Origin: Flavobacterium psychrophilum
GTDB taxonomy: Bacteria; Bacteroidota; Bacteroidia; Flavobacteriales; Flavobacteriaceae
Assembly: GCA_945860385.1 (NCBI GenBank)
Contig: CAMAQD010000030.1
Coordinates: 1-31,813 of the forward strand
Reading direction: 5' to 3'
Length of the DNA: 31,813 bases
Shown: positions 16,326 through 24,268 of the stretch, piece by piece
Layout: each line of letters opens with the position of its first letter
How positions within the stretch are numbered: position 1 is the stretch's first letter
Program-made: the position numbers and the translations under genes
Notes under the pieces: model-generated
The model's input: the letters and a program-made list of their open reading frames with translations, nothing else
The model's database searches: none
Told to the model about the DNA's origin: nothing

Positions 16326-17438
16326 TTGTCGAAAGAACTTCAAAATAAAATTTTATTCCAGCAGGTAGTTGAGCTATTGCAAAATGCTCGACAACAGGTT
16401 TTACGTACTGTAAATTCAACAATGGTTTGCACGTATTTCGAAATTGGAAGAATGATTGTTGAAGAAGAACAAAGCGGAAAAGACCGTGCTGAATATGGAA
16501 AACAAATTCTAAAAGGGCTTTCTCAAGATTTAACTGTGGAATTTGGGAAAGGTTTTTCTGTAGTTAATTTAGAAAATATGAGGAAGTTTTATTTAGCTTA
16601 CTCAATTTCCGAGACAGTGTCTAGGATTTTACAAATTCAAAAATCCCAGTCACTGACTGGGGAATTGAATAATAATATATCCCAGTCACTGACTGGGGTT
16701 TCTGAGGGATCAATTTCGAAATCACTGATTTCGCTTTTCAAATTGACTTGGACTCACTATGTTTTCTTAATGCGAATTGACGATGAAAAAGAAAGGCGTT
16801 TTTACGAGATAGAATCCGAAAAATACAATTGGAGTGTTCGGGAATTGAAGCGTCAATATGACTCTGCACTTTACACAAGATTGGCTTTAAGCCGCGACAA
16901 AGAAGGTGTTTTAAAACTTTCGGAACAAGGTCAGATTATAGAGAAACCGAAAGACGTAATTAAAGATCCCTATATTTTGGAATTTCTTGGATTGCCTGAA
17001 TTGCATCAATATTCTGAATCGGAATTAGAAGAAGAAATCATCAATAAATTGGAGCATTTTCTTTTAGAATTGGGTCACGGTTTTACATTTGTGGCTCGTC
17101 AACAAAGAATAACTTTCGACGACAAACATTTCCGAATTGATTTGGTTTTTTATAACCGAATTTTGAAATCTTTTGTTTTAATTGATTTGAAAATCGGAGA
17201 ACTGAAACATCAGGATTTGGGTCAAATGCAAATGTACGTCAACTATTATGATAGAGAAATGCGTTTGGAAGACGAGAACAAAACCATAGGAATTGTACTT
17301 TGCCAAAACAAAAGTGATTTGGTTGTGGAATACACTTTGCCAGAAAACAACGAGCAAATTTTTGCCAGTAAATACAAAACAGTTCTTCCGAGTAAGGAGG
17401 ATTTAATGAAATTAATTTCTAAGGAAATAATCGAATAG
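16326..17438 (+). CDS. PDDEXK nuclease, DUF1016/YhcG family
   Basis: A 370-residue protein with an N-terminal DUF1016 helical domain (residues 1-90, containing YFEIGRMIVEEEQSG and YGKQILKGLSQDL). A repeat-rich linker (95-137) and a conserved core starting LTWTHYVFLMRI follow, then a C-terminal PD-(D/E)XK nuclease fold. In that fold FRIDLVFYN supplies the metal-binding Asp and VLIDLKIG the D-x-K pair, followed by QMQMYVNYYD. Family members are proposed DNA nucleases, often near restriction or mobile loci; the substrate is unproven. The start codon is TTG (16326), 21 bp past the parE stop; no closer ATG fits. It sits inside the parE-parC interval, which suggests insertion of an accessory gene. 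Codon use is not obviously foreign. Confidence 0.85.
   Translation: MSKELQNKILFQQVVELLQNARQQVLRTVNSTMVCTYFEIGRMIVEEEQSGKDRAEYGKQILKGLSQDLTVEFGKGFSVVNLENMRKFYLAYSISETVSRILQIQKSQSLTGELNNNISQSLTGVSEGSISKSLISLFKLTWTHYVFLMRIDDEKERRFYEIESEKYNWSVRELKRQYDSALYTRLALSRDKEGVLKLSEQGQIIEKPKDVIKDPYILEFLGLPELHQYSESELEEEIINKLEHFLLELGHGFTFVARQQRITFDDKHFRIDLVFYNRILKSFVLIDLKIGELKHQDLGQMQMYVNYYDREMRLEDENKTIGIVLCQNKSDLVVEYTLPENNEQIFASKYKTVLPSKEDLMKLISKEIIE
16612..16733. repeat. Four in-frame palindromes in the nuclease linker
   Basis: Within the DUF1016 gene lie AGACAGTGTCT (16612-16622), two identical copies of CCCAGTCACTGACTGGGG (16645-16662 and 16681-16698) and CGAAATCACTGATTTCG (16717-16733). Each is a near-perfect palindrome around a CACTGA or CAGTG core, and each is translated as a similar peptide (SETVS, SQSLTG, SQSLTG, SKSLIS). 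They make up most of the variable linker at residues 95-137. Confidence 0.9.
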
Positions 17439-17440
17439 AT

Positions 17441-18070
17441 ATGAAATATTGGATAATATTTTTTGCTACTTTTTTTATAATATCTTGTAAAAAAGAACAA
17501 ATAGAAAATAAAGAAAAAATAGAAACTGATTTAGTCATTACAATTCCTAAATCAATTAGCAAAACAATTAATAAAAGATATTTTCCTATAATGAATTTTT
17601 CAAAAATTGAATTGGTCTCGTATTATAATAGAATTATTTGGGACACTGTAAAATATAAAGGGGAGCGACCTTCTTATAAAATGTTAGTTGATAATTATAA
17701 ACTGACTTTTGATAGTACAATGATTCAGGAAAGAGTTGTTTTAAATAAATCTCAAGAAAAAGAACTTCTTAATCTGATGGTCTGTGACACTTGTATTCCA
17801 GAAGAATTAAATGCAGCTTGTTATGATCCTAGGCATATGATTTTATTTCGCGACAGTAAAAATAGAATTGTTGGTTATAATGAGTTTTGCATAAACTGTG
17901 TTGGTGGAAGAAATTCTGCTAATCTTGAAGGATTTCAAAAATATTGTTATTCAGAGATGGGTGAATTATTTAGAAAATTTGGGATTAAACTTTTCGTTGA
18001 AGATGATGAAGAGGGAAAAGAATATGAGTTTTTAAGTAAAAAAGGATATTTACCAATAGATATAAAATAA
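17441..18070 (+). CDS. Cysteine-containing lipoprotein of unknown function
   Basis: A 209-residue exported lipoprotein with signal YWIIFFATFFIISC, the lipidated cysteine at residue 16. The mature part carries a cysteine cluster: MVCDTC, AACYDPRHMILF, then NEFCINCVGG. This CxxC, C, CxxC layout in an exported protein suggests disulfides or metal binding; no family is recognised. The start is 2 bp after the stop of the nuclease gene, so the two are likely co-transcribed. parC follows after 24 bp. It has a low-GC, Lys- and Asn-rich composition compared with parE and parC. A role in topoisomerase function is unlikely given export; its position looks accidental or acquired with the nuclease. Confidence 0.75.
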   Translation: MKYWIIFFATFFIISCKKEQIENKEKIETDLVITIPKSISKTINKRYFPIMNFSKIELVSYYNRIIWDTVKYKGERPSYKMLVDNYKLTFDSTMIQERVVLNKSQEKELLNLMVCDTCIPEELNAACYDPRHMILFRDSKNRIVGYNEFCINCVGGRNSANLEGFQKYCYSEMGELFRKFGIKLFVEDDEEGKEYEFLSKKGYLPIDIK

Positions 18071-18094
18071 AATACTGAAATAAATTCAGCATAA

Positions 18095-20815
18095 ATGAAA
18101 GACGACGAAGACGAAGATAACATTATCCCAAACGAAGACGAAAATAACGAAGAGTTAAATGAGTCAGCGGGCGAAGAAGGTTTTGAAGACATAAAAACTT
18201 CAAGTGGGATGCAGCATTTTTACGAAAATAACGACGAAGGGAACGATACCATAACCAAAGTTACAGGAATGTACAAAGACTGGTTTTTGGACTATGCTTC
18301 GTATGTAATTTTGGAGCGTGCCGTTCCAGCAATCGAGGATGGTTTTAAGCCCGTTCAGCGCCGAATCATGCACTCGCTTAAGGAATTGGATGATGGTCGT
18401 TACAACAAAGTGGCGAATGTCGTTGGGCATACCATGCAATATCATCCACACGGAGATCAGAGTATTGGTGATGCTATGGTGCAAATTGGTCAGAAAGAGT
18501 TGCTGATTGACTGTCAGGGAAACTGGGGAAATATCCTCACGGGCGATAGTGCCGCGGCTTCTCGTTACATTGAAGCGCGTTTGTCAAAATTTGCTTTGGA
18601 AGTTCTTTATTCTCCAAAAATTACCGATTGGGGTGTTTCTTATGATGGCCGTCGTGCCGAACCCAATAATCTTCCCGTAAAATTCCCGTTGCTTTTAGCG
18701 CAAGGTGCCGAAGGGATTGCCGTAGGACTTTCCACGAAAGTGTTGCCACACAATTTTAATGAATTGATAGATGCTTCGATAAAAATATTGAAGGGAAAAC
18801 CATTTACACTTTTTCCTGATTTTCAAACTGCAGGAATTGCGGATGTTTCCACTTATAACGATGGAATGCGTGGCGGACGTGTTCGCGTTCGTGCCAAAAT
18901 TGCCCAGTTGGACAAAAATACTTTAGTGATTACCCAAATTCCATTTTCGACCAATACGACGACTTTGATTGACAGTATTTTGAAAGCCAATGAAAAAGGG
19001 AAAATCAAAATCAAGAAAATTGAGGACAATACCGCTGCTGAGGTAGAAATATTAATTCATCTTTTCCCCGGTGTTTCGCCAGACAAAACTATTGATGCTT
19101 TGTTTGCCTTTACGGGTTGCGAAACTTCGGTTGCGCCTTTGGGTTGTGTGATTGAAGACAATAAACCTCTATTTGTTGGGGTTTCTCATATGTTGAAAAT
19201 TTCGACAGAGAGAACAGTGCAATTGCTGAAAAGCGAACTCGAAATTCAGTTGTCAGAACTGGAGGAGCAATGGCATTTCCTTTCATTGGAACGCATTTTT
19301 ATCGAAAACAAAATCTATCGTGACATTGAAGATAAAACAACTCGTGAAGATGTAATAAAAGCGGTTGATGACGGATTAAAACCATTTACTGAAAAATTAA
19401 AACGTGCAGTTACCGAAGAAGATATTCTTCGTTTGTTAGACATTCGAATTATGCGTATTTCGAAATTTGACAGTAACAAAGCGCAAGACAAAATTGAAGC
19501 TTTAGAAGGTGATATCGAACAAGTTAAATATGATTTGGAACACTTAATCGATTTTGCTATTGCCTTTTTTACCAAATTAAAAGAGAAATACGGAAAAGGT
19601 CGCGAACGCCAAACCGAACTGCGCAGTTTCGATAATATAGAAGCAACAAAAGTGGCTTTGCGAAACACAAAATTGTATGTAAATAGGGAAGAAGGCTTCA
19701 TTGGAACAGGATTAAAGAAAGACGAATATGTTACGGATTGTTCCGATATTGATGATGTGATTGTTTTTCTTCGTGATGGAAAAATGATGATTTGCAAAGT
19801 CGATGAAAAGAAATTCGTTGGAAAAGACATCATTCACATTGCCATTTTTGATAAAAGCGACAAGCGTACGATTTACAATATGATTTATCGTGATGGAAAA
19901 TCGGGACCGGCTTATATAAAACGTTTCAATGTTTCAGGAGTTACACGGGATAAATTATACGATTTAACCAATGAAACCAAAGGATCACAGATTCTCTATT
20001 TTACCTGTAATCCAAATGGGGAAGCCGAAGTGATTACCATTTTATTGCGTCAAATAGGAAGTATCAAAAAACTGAAATGGGATGTAGATTTTGCTAATAT
20101 TGCCATAAAAGGTCGTGCTTCCAAAGGGAACTTGGTCAGTAAATATCCAATCAAGAAAATCGAAATCAAGGAAAAAGGGATTTCGACATTGAAACCAAGA
20201 AAAATTTGGTTTGACGATACTGTTCAAAGATTGAACGTTGACGCCAGAGGAGAATTGCTTGGAGAATTCAGACCCAACGACAAGATTTTGGTAATTTCCC
20301 AAACAGGAAAATTAAAAGTCATCACGCCGGAATTATCCACGCATTTCGATGAAGATATGGTAGTTTTGGAAAAATGGCATCCGAAGAAACCGGTTTCCGC
20401 CATTTATTATGATGGTGAAAAAGAACGGTATTATATCAAACGTTTCTTGGTAGAAACCGAAGGAAAAGAAGAAACCTTTATTACGGAACATCCCAAATCA
20501 CAACTGGAAATCGTCTCGACCGATTATCGTCCGATGGCGGAACTGGTTTTCACGAAAGTGAAAGGCGTTCAAAAAGAAAATCAAACGGTTGATATTGAGA
20601 ATTTTATTTCCGTGAAAGGTTTTAAAGCACTCGGAAATCAATTGACTACTGATAAATTAAAGCAAGTTAATTTGCTTGAACCATTGCCTTACGAAGAACC
20701 GGAAGAAGTGGTTCCTGAAGAACTCGAAGTGCAGGGCGAGACGGAAGTTGATATTTCTGATGATGATAGTGATGATGTTCAACTCAATGAAGACGGACAA
20801 ATCACTTTATTTTAA
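18095..20815 (+). CDS. parC: DNA topoisomerase IV subunit A
   Basis: A 906-residue DNA-cleaving subunit of topoisomerase IV, forming a heterotetramer with ParE. Seen: an acidic N-terminal extension (about 55 residues), DYASYVILERAVP (66-78), DGFKPVQRRIMHSL (82-95), the quinolone-determining helix YHPHGDQSIGDAM (116-128), and the catalytic tyrosine in AASRYIEARLS (Tyr158). A coiled segment spans about residues 380-520, and a C-terminal DNA-wrapping domain covers about 560-840. The tail is strongly acidic (DISDDDSDD) and ends GQITLF. The position equal to E. coli ParC Ser80 is Gln122. It is longer than E. coli ParC because of both acidic tails. Its terminator follows directly. Confidence 0.93.
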   Translation: MKDDEDEDNIIPNEDENNEELNESAGEEGFEDIKTSSGMQHFYENNDEGNDTITKVTGMYKDWFLDYASYVILERAVPAIEDGFKPVQRRIMHSLKELDDGRYNKVANVVGHTMQYHPHGDQSIGDAMVQIGQKELLIDCQGNWGNILTGDSAAASRYIEARLSKFALEVLYSPKITDWGVSYDGRRAEPNNLPVKFPLLLAQGAEGIAVGLSTKVLPHNFNELIDASIKILKGKPFTLFPDFQTAGIADVSTYNDGMRGGRVRVRAKIAQLDKNTLVITQIPFSTNTTTLIDSILKANEKGKIKIKKIEDNTAAEVEILIHLFPGVSPDKTIDALFAFTGCETSVAPLGCVIEDNKPLFVGVSHMLKISTERTVQLLKSELEIQLSELEEQWHFLSLERIFIENKIYRDIEDKTTREDVIKAVDDGLKPFTEKLKRAVTEEDILRLLDIRIMRISKFDSNKAQDKIEALEGDIEQVKYDLEHLIDFAIAFFTKLKEKYGKGRERQTELRSFDNIEATKVALRNTKLYVNREEGFIGTGLKKDEYVTDCSDIDDVIVFLRDGKMMICKVDEKKFVGKDIIHIAIFDKSDKRTIYNMIYRDGKSGPAYIKRFNVSGVTRDKLYDLTNETKGSQILYFTCNPNGEAEVITILLRQIGSIKKLKWDVDFANIAIKGRASKGNLVSKYPIKKIEIKEKGISTLKPRKIWFDDTVQRLNVDARGELLGEFRPNDKILVISQTGKLKVITPELSTHFDEDMVVLEKWHPKKPVSAIYYDGEKERYYIKRFLVETEGKEETFITEHPKSQLEIVSTDYRPMAELVFTKVKGVQKENQTVDIENFISVKGFKALGNQLTTDKLKQVNLLEPLPYEEPEEVVPEELEVQGETEVDISDDDSDDVQLNEDGQITLF

Positions 20816-20820
20816 AATAA

Positions 20821-20847
20821 AAAAAGCCACTGAAAAGTGGCTTTTTT
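20821..20847. terminator. Bidirectional terminator after parC
   Basis: AAAAAGCCACT (20821-20831) and AGTGGCTTTTT (20836-20846) form a perfect stem with a GAAA loop and T-runs on both strands. It ends parC and can also stop transcription coming from the PL1 gene on the other strand. Confidence 0.92.
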
Positions 20848-21018
20848 AGTATTGAGATGCCTAAAACTTGGCGCTTATTCAATTTTGCTTAACATAAAGT
20901 ATTTAATTTTCTCTACCATATTTTGGCTGCATGTTATATACAAATTTTAATTAACAATGAATATTATAGTTTTTGTTCGTTTCAATTAAATTAGCCTACG
21001 GTGTGTTCAGAAATAGTT

Positions 21019-22407
21019 TTATTTCTTAATAAATTTCCAAGTGGTTGCAAATTCCCCAATTCTTAAATTACACAAATACAAACCTTTAGATAAGTTGGAA
21101 ACATTAAGTGATAATTTTTCAGAGGAAGTTACATTTTTTGAATAAGACACTATTTTTTCGCCAGAAATAGAATATATATTTATTGCTGAATCTCCTGAAA
21201 CAGTATCAGATAAATTAATGTTTAATATTGTATCAACCTCTGTTGGATAAAATTCACCTAACTTCAAATTGTGGTTTTCTATATCTAAATTAGGACAGGC
21301 TGTCGAAATGACTCCTTGTGCTGTAACGCTCAATGTTGCTCCAGCTCCACAACTTGCATTTGGAATAAAAATAACTACATCTGAAACTGGAAGAACTGAG
21401 TAAGTGTAAGTTGGTTTTGTAGCCGTCAGTTTGTCCAGACCTGTTACTGCTGTTGGTATTAAACCTTTGGTACAACCATCAAATTTTACGGAAGTGGTTC
21501 CAGAACCTTCGGTAACAGGGCTCGAAATGGTAGTTATTTGTTCAAAATTACAATTCTCAACATAACAAGTTGTTCCACTGTTTCCGGCACCCAATCCAAC
21601 AGCCGAAGCTCCAGAAACGCTGGTTTTGAAGTAACAATTTAGCACGTGCAATTCGGCGTTTCTGGCTCTTGGCATTCGGGCTTTACAACCTTCTGCCCAA
21701 TAACAATTTTGAAAAGTTACACTGAATCTACCATCAGAAGAAGGCATGTCATCAATTGCTGATCCTACTAAATTTGAAAAACGATGGTCAGCAGAACCTC
21801 CTGAACCTCCTGCAATCGCTGGTTTTAAATAGGTGAATTTACACCAAGAAACCGTGGTGTTATCGGCTTGTCCTTTTATATCAAAATTACCATCCATTCC
21901 GTCTTGAAACTCGCAGTGATCTACCCAAATATTTCTACCTTCGTTAGTAAGATTGTCTCGTCCATCACAATCAAAAGCACCGGGACCTTCAAAAATAAGG
22001 TTTCTGATAATTACATTGTTGGAACCTGCTTTTATATAAAGAATTCCTGAATTTGCTGCCGATGTTGAAGAATCACTAGCCGATGGAGGATTAGTAGTTA
22101 TTGTTATCTTGTTGTTTCTAAGTCTTGCTCCAGGCAACCCTATAATAGTCTTGTTGGTCAACAAAACACTTGTATAGTCACAATCGATAGTTCCTGAAAC
22201 TAATATTATGGAATTGGCAACCACAGTTGAAGTAAGGGCTGTTTTTAATGCGCTATAGGTAGAAACTGTTACCGTATTAGAAACTGTGGGATTTCCTCCT
22301 CCTGTAGCAGCTGCACCAAAACCTTGTGGGCTCGCCATATAATAATCTTGAGCTGAAACAATGTTTAGGAGTAGTAATAAAGTGCCGAGTAAAATTGTTT
22401 TTTTCAT
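21019..22407 (-). CDS. Secreted pectate lyase, PL1 family, with T9SS sorting domain
   Basis: A 462-residue secreted beta-helix lyase that should cleave polygalacturonate by beta-elimination with calcium. Seen: signal peptide (1-19, ending VSAQ), the PL1 motif NIWVDHCEF (159-167) with calcium-side acidic residues in DGMDGNFDIKG (169-179), and RMPRARNAELHVLNCYF (244-260), which holds the catalytic-side arginines. Residues about 379-462 are a type A T9SS C-terminal sorting domain (LGEFYPTEVDTILNI, then INIYSISGEKI and LSKGLYLCNL, ending WKFIKK). It is the only enzyme here with such a tail, so it is probably released or attached at the cell surface. It has its own promoter with a LacI-type operator and is last in the pectin locus. 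Confidence 0.92.
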   Translation of the reverse strand: MKKTILLGTLLLLLNIVSAQDYYMASPQGFGAAATGGGNPTVSNTVTVSTYSALKTALTSTVVANSIILVSGTIDCDYTSVLLTNKTIIGLPGARLRNNKITITTNPPSASDSSTSAANSGILYIKAGSNNVIIRNLIFEGPGAFDCDGRDNLTNEGRNIWVDHCEFQDGMDGNFDIKGQADNTTVSWCKFTYLKPAIAGGSGGSADHRFSNLVGSAIDDMPSSDGRFSVTFQNCYWAEGCKARMPRARNAELHVLNCYFKTSVSGASAVGLGAGNSGTTCYVENCNFEQITTISSPVTEGSGTTSVKFDGCTKGLIPTAVTGLDKLTATKPTYTYSVLPVSDVVIFIPNASCGAGATLSVTAQGVISTACPNLDIENHNLKLGEFYPTEVDTILNINLSDTVSGDSAINIYSISGEKIVSYSKNVTSSEKLSLNVSNLSKGLYLCNLRIGEFATTWKFIKK

Positions 22408-22483
22408 TTTTTTATTGCGCTTGATGTGTTTATGACCGTAACATAGTATGCAAAACAGATTTATTTTATGTTTAAATAAAAAA

Positions 22484-22497
22484 TGTAATCGATTACA
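22484..22497. promoter_or_regulatory. LacI-type operator before PL1
   Basis: TGTAATCGATTACA is a perfect 14-bp palindrome that fits the LacI-family consensus TGnAAnCGnTTnCA. It lies 77 bp upstream of the PL1 start codon. On the minus strand the -7-like box TATATTTG (22503-22496) overlaps its edge, so a bound repressor would block initiation. The near-identical copy at 31718-31731 precedes GH28. Confidence 0.85.
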
Positions 22498-22503
22498 AAT
22501 ATA
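22496..22503 (-). promoter_or_regulatory. -7 promoter box of PL1
   Basis: On the minus strand this reads TATATTTG, matching TAnnTTTG, and it touches the operator. The -33 half would fall at the end of the acetylesterase gene; no clear TTG is seen there. The leader to the PL1 start would be about 80 nt. Confidence 0.6.
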
Positions 22504-22513
22504 TAAATAAATT

Positions 22514-23248
22514 TTAATCTTTGATATATTTTACTAAATCAAGATTCATTTTCTTTAATTCATTTACAGCAATTTTAGCAACTTCGGTAGCGCCTTTCAC
22601 ATTTAAATGAGTGTTGTCTTCTTTTCCTTCAGGGAAAAAGGCAATCTCTTTTGGTTTATAATGGAGATGCAATTCTTTTGATTTTTCAGGACCATATTTC
22701 ATTTCCAATAATTCCGTGTAATATTCCATTTCTATGAATGGAACATTAAATTCTTGAGCTACCAAACGAGCTTCAAGAGTATAATCGGCGTGAGTACTAA
22801 TTAAGACTCCTTGTTCATTGAAATTTCTTCTCGTTATAGAAGAAAATATAATTGGAGTCGCTCCTTTTTCTCTCGTTTGAGTCACAAAACGAATAAGATT
22901 ATGGCGATAAGCGGTATGGGGATTGGTATAGCGTGTAGAATCGGTTACTTTTCCGTCGTTATGTCCGAATTGAATGAAAACATAATCACCTGGTTTAAGA
23001 GAATTGTATACAGCTTCCCAAAGTTTAAGATCAATAAAACTCTTTGTACTGCGTCCATTTACAGCTCTATTATCTATCGTTATTTTATCATTAAAAAACA
23101 TGGGTAACATTTGTCCCCAACCGCGTTCCGGGTTTTCGTCTGGTTTAATTTTATTGGCCATTGTAGAATCGCCGATGCCATAAATCGTTAGTTTTTGTGC
23201 TAAACTGCTTAATGAAATTAGCATTAAAAATATAGTAATAAGTCTCAT
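22514..23248 (-). CDS. Rhamnogalacturonan acetylesterase, CE12 (SGNH hydrolase)
   Basis: A 244-residue secreted SGNH hydrolase that should remove acetyl groups from rhamnogalacturonan or homogalacturonan. Seen: signal peptide (about 1-17, ending SLAQ), block I YGIGDSTMANK with nucleophile Ser28, block III GHND (95-98), and block V DNTHLNVKG with Asp211 and His214. The length matches the CE12 rhamnogalacturonan acetylesterase family. Its start lies 6 bp after the CE8 stop, so it is the last gene of the long operon starting at GH28. PL1 follows under a separate promoter. Exact substrate specificity (RG-I versus other acetylated pectin) is inferred from family and context. Confidence 0.9.
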   Translation of the reverse strand: MRLITIFLMLISLSSLAQKLTIYGIGDSTMANKIKPDENPERGWGQMLPMFFNDKITIDNRAVNGRSTKSFIDLKLWEAVYNSLKPGDYVFIQFGHNDGKVTDSTRYTNPHTAYRHNLIRFVTQTREKGATPIIFSSITRRNFNEQGVLISTHADYTLEARLVAQEFNVPFIEMEYYTELLEMKYGPEKSKELHLHYKPKEIAFFPEGKEDNTHLNVKGATEVAKIAVNELKKMNLDLVKYIKD

Positions 23249-23254
23249 ATATAA

Positions 23255-24268
23255 TTATTTTAAAAAATTATTTATTGTTTTGGAAAAGTCCGATCCCATA
23301 ATATTTTTGATGGTGTATTTTTTCGCCTCTGATTTTTTTAATTGGTGTGACCACGAAACTCTATTTTCAGGCTGAAATCCCGGTCCATTACATTTAAATT
23401 CAGCGTAAAAAGCTGTTTTTTCAGCTTCGGGTTTTGACCAATTGTGCCAACCTTCGGGTTTTATATGGTTGCCCATTTCGCAGTTTATAAAAACGGTTTT
23501 GGCATAAATTCGCCAAGGTCTTCCCAGATACACTTCTGATGCTTTCGGGGCTGCCGTTATTTTGCAATTTTTGAAAACATATCCAAATGCTACGTTTTGG
23601 GGTGTTGAAGCGGCTGTAATATAGGAATTGCTTTTGCTGTGAATAGTACAATTTTCGAATAAAACAGTGGCATCTCCAAAAATAAAATCAGTAGTTCCTT
23701 CGATATAACAATCCTTAAAATAGTTCTTGGTTCCTTCACCCGATGTATAAAGAGTGTCCTGATTACCTAATAGAGAACAGTTGCTAATTATGACTCTATT
23801 TGCATTTACGTTCAACGCAACCGCCTGACCCACCTCGCCTGAGGTGTTTTTAATGGTTAGGTTTTTTGCAATAAAATCATTGCCTTCTATCAAAACTGTG
23901 TAGGTATGAAATGTACTATTCCTGCCGATATTTATTTTATTGAAATAGTCGTCATAGCTGATGATTGTATTTTCTCGGCTTTCGCCAATTAAAGAAATGT
24001 AAGGATTCCAAGAGTGGATTTTTACTTTTTCAAAATAAACTCCGTTCTTTATAAAAATAGTAATTCTTTCGGATGGAAATGCTTTTGCTGCGTTTATAGC
24101 TTCTTGAATTGTGGTAAAATCACCACTCCCATTTTTGTCAACAACGATGTTAAATTCGTCTTTTGGCGCGGTATTTTTCTTTGGAATTGCCTTTTCAGTT
24201 ACAACTTCAGTTTTTTTTTCCAGGCTGGATATTTTTTCAATACCTCTTTTGGTTCGTTGGTGTACCAA
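23255..24268 (-). CDS. Pectin methylesterase module, CE8, probably the frameshifted 3' half of a PL10-CE8 gene
   Basis: A CE8 pectinesterase of about 300 residues that demethylates homogalacturonan. Seen in numbering from the first ATG (24268): GSGDFTTIQEAI (47-58), GQAVALNV with Gln148, GNQDTLYT with Gln170 and acid/base Asp171, DFIFGDATV with nucleophile Asp194, and LGRPWR with Arg250 and Trp252. There is no signal peptide. The first about 17 codons are the end of the PL10 gene read in another frame, and the next about 20 (KKTEVVTEKAIPKKN) look like an interdomain linker. A run of nine A marks the frame change, and one extra A would join it to the secreted PL10 enzyme. A separate cytosolic CE8 would make little sense, so a fusion, slippage product or sequencing error is favoured. 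Confidence 0.85.
   Translation of the reverse strand: MVHQRTKRGIEKISSLEKKTEVVTEKAIPKKNTAPKDEFNIVVDKNGSGDFTTIQEAINAAKAFPSERITIFIKNGVYFEKVKIHSWNPYISLIGESRENTIISYDDYFNKINIGRNSTFHTYTVLIEGNDFIAKNLTIKNTSGEVGQAVALNVNANRVIISNCSLLGNQDTLYTSGEGTKNYFKDCYIEGTTDFIFGDATVLFENCTIHSKSNSYITAASTPQNVAFGYVFKNCKITAAPKASEVYLGRPWRIYAKTVFINCEMGNHIKPEGWHNWSKPEAEKTAFYAEFKCNGPGFQPENRVSWSHQLKKSEAKKYTIKNIMGSDFSKTINNFLK

Noticed and set aside
19315..19833. A 172-codon open frame on the minus strand inside parC
   Set aside because: It is fully antisense to a strongly conserved gene and has a Ser/Phe-rich shadow composition.
22484..22497. Whether TGTAATCGATTACA could be a catabolite-responsive cre site for CcpA
   Set aside because: CcpA-type carbon control belongs to Firmicutes. 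In a Bacteroidota context a LacI-family local regulator is the better reading, although both proteins share the operator type.
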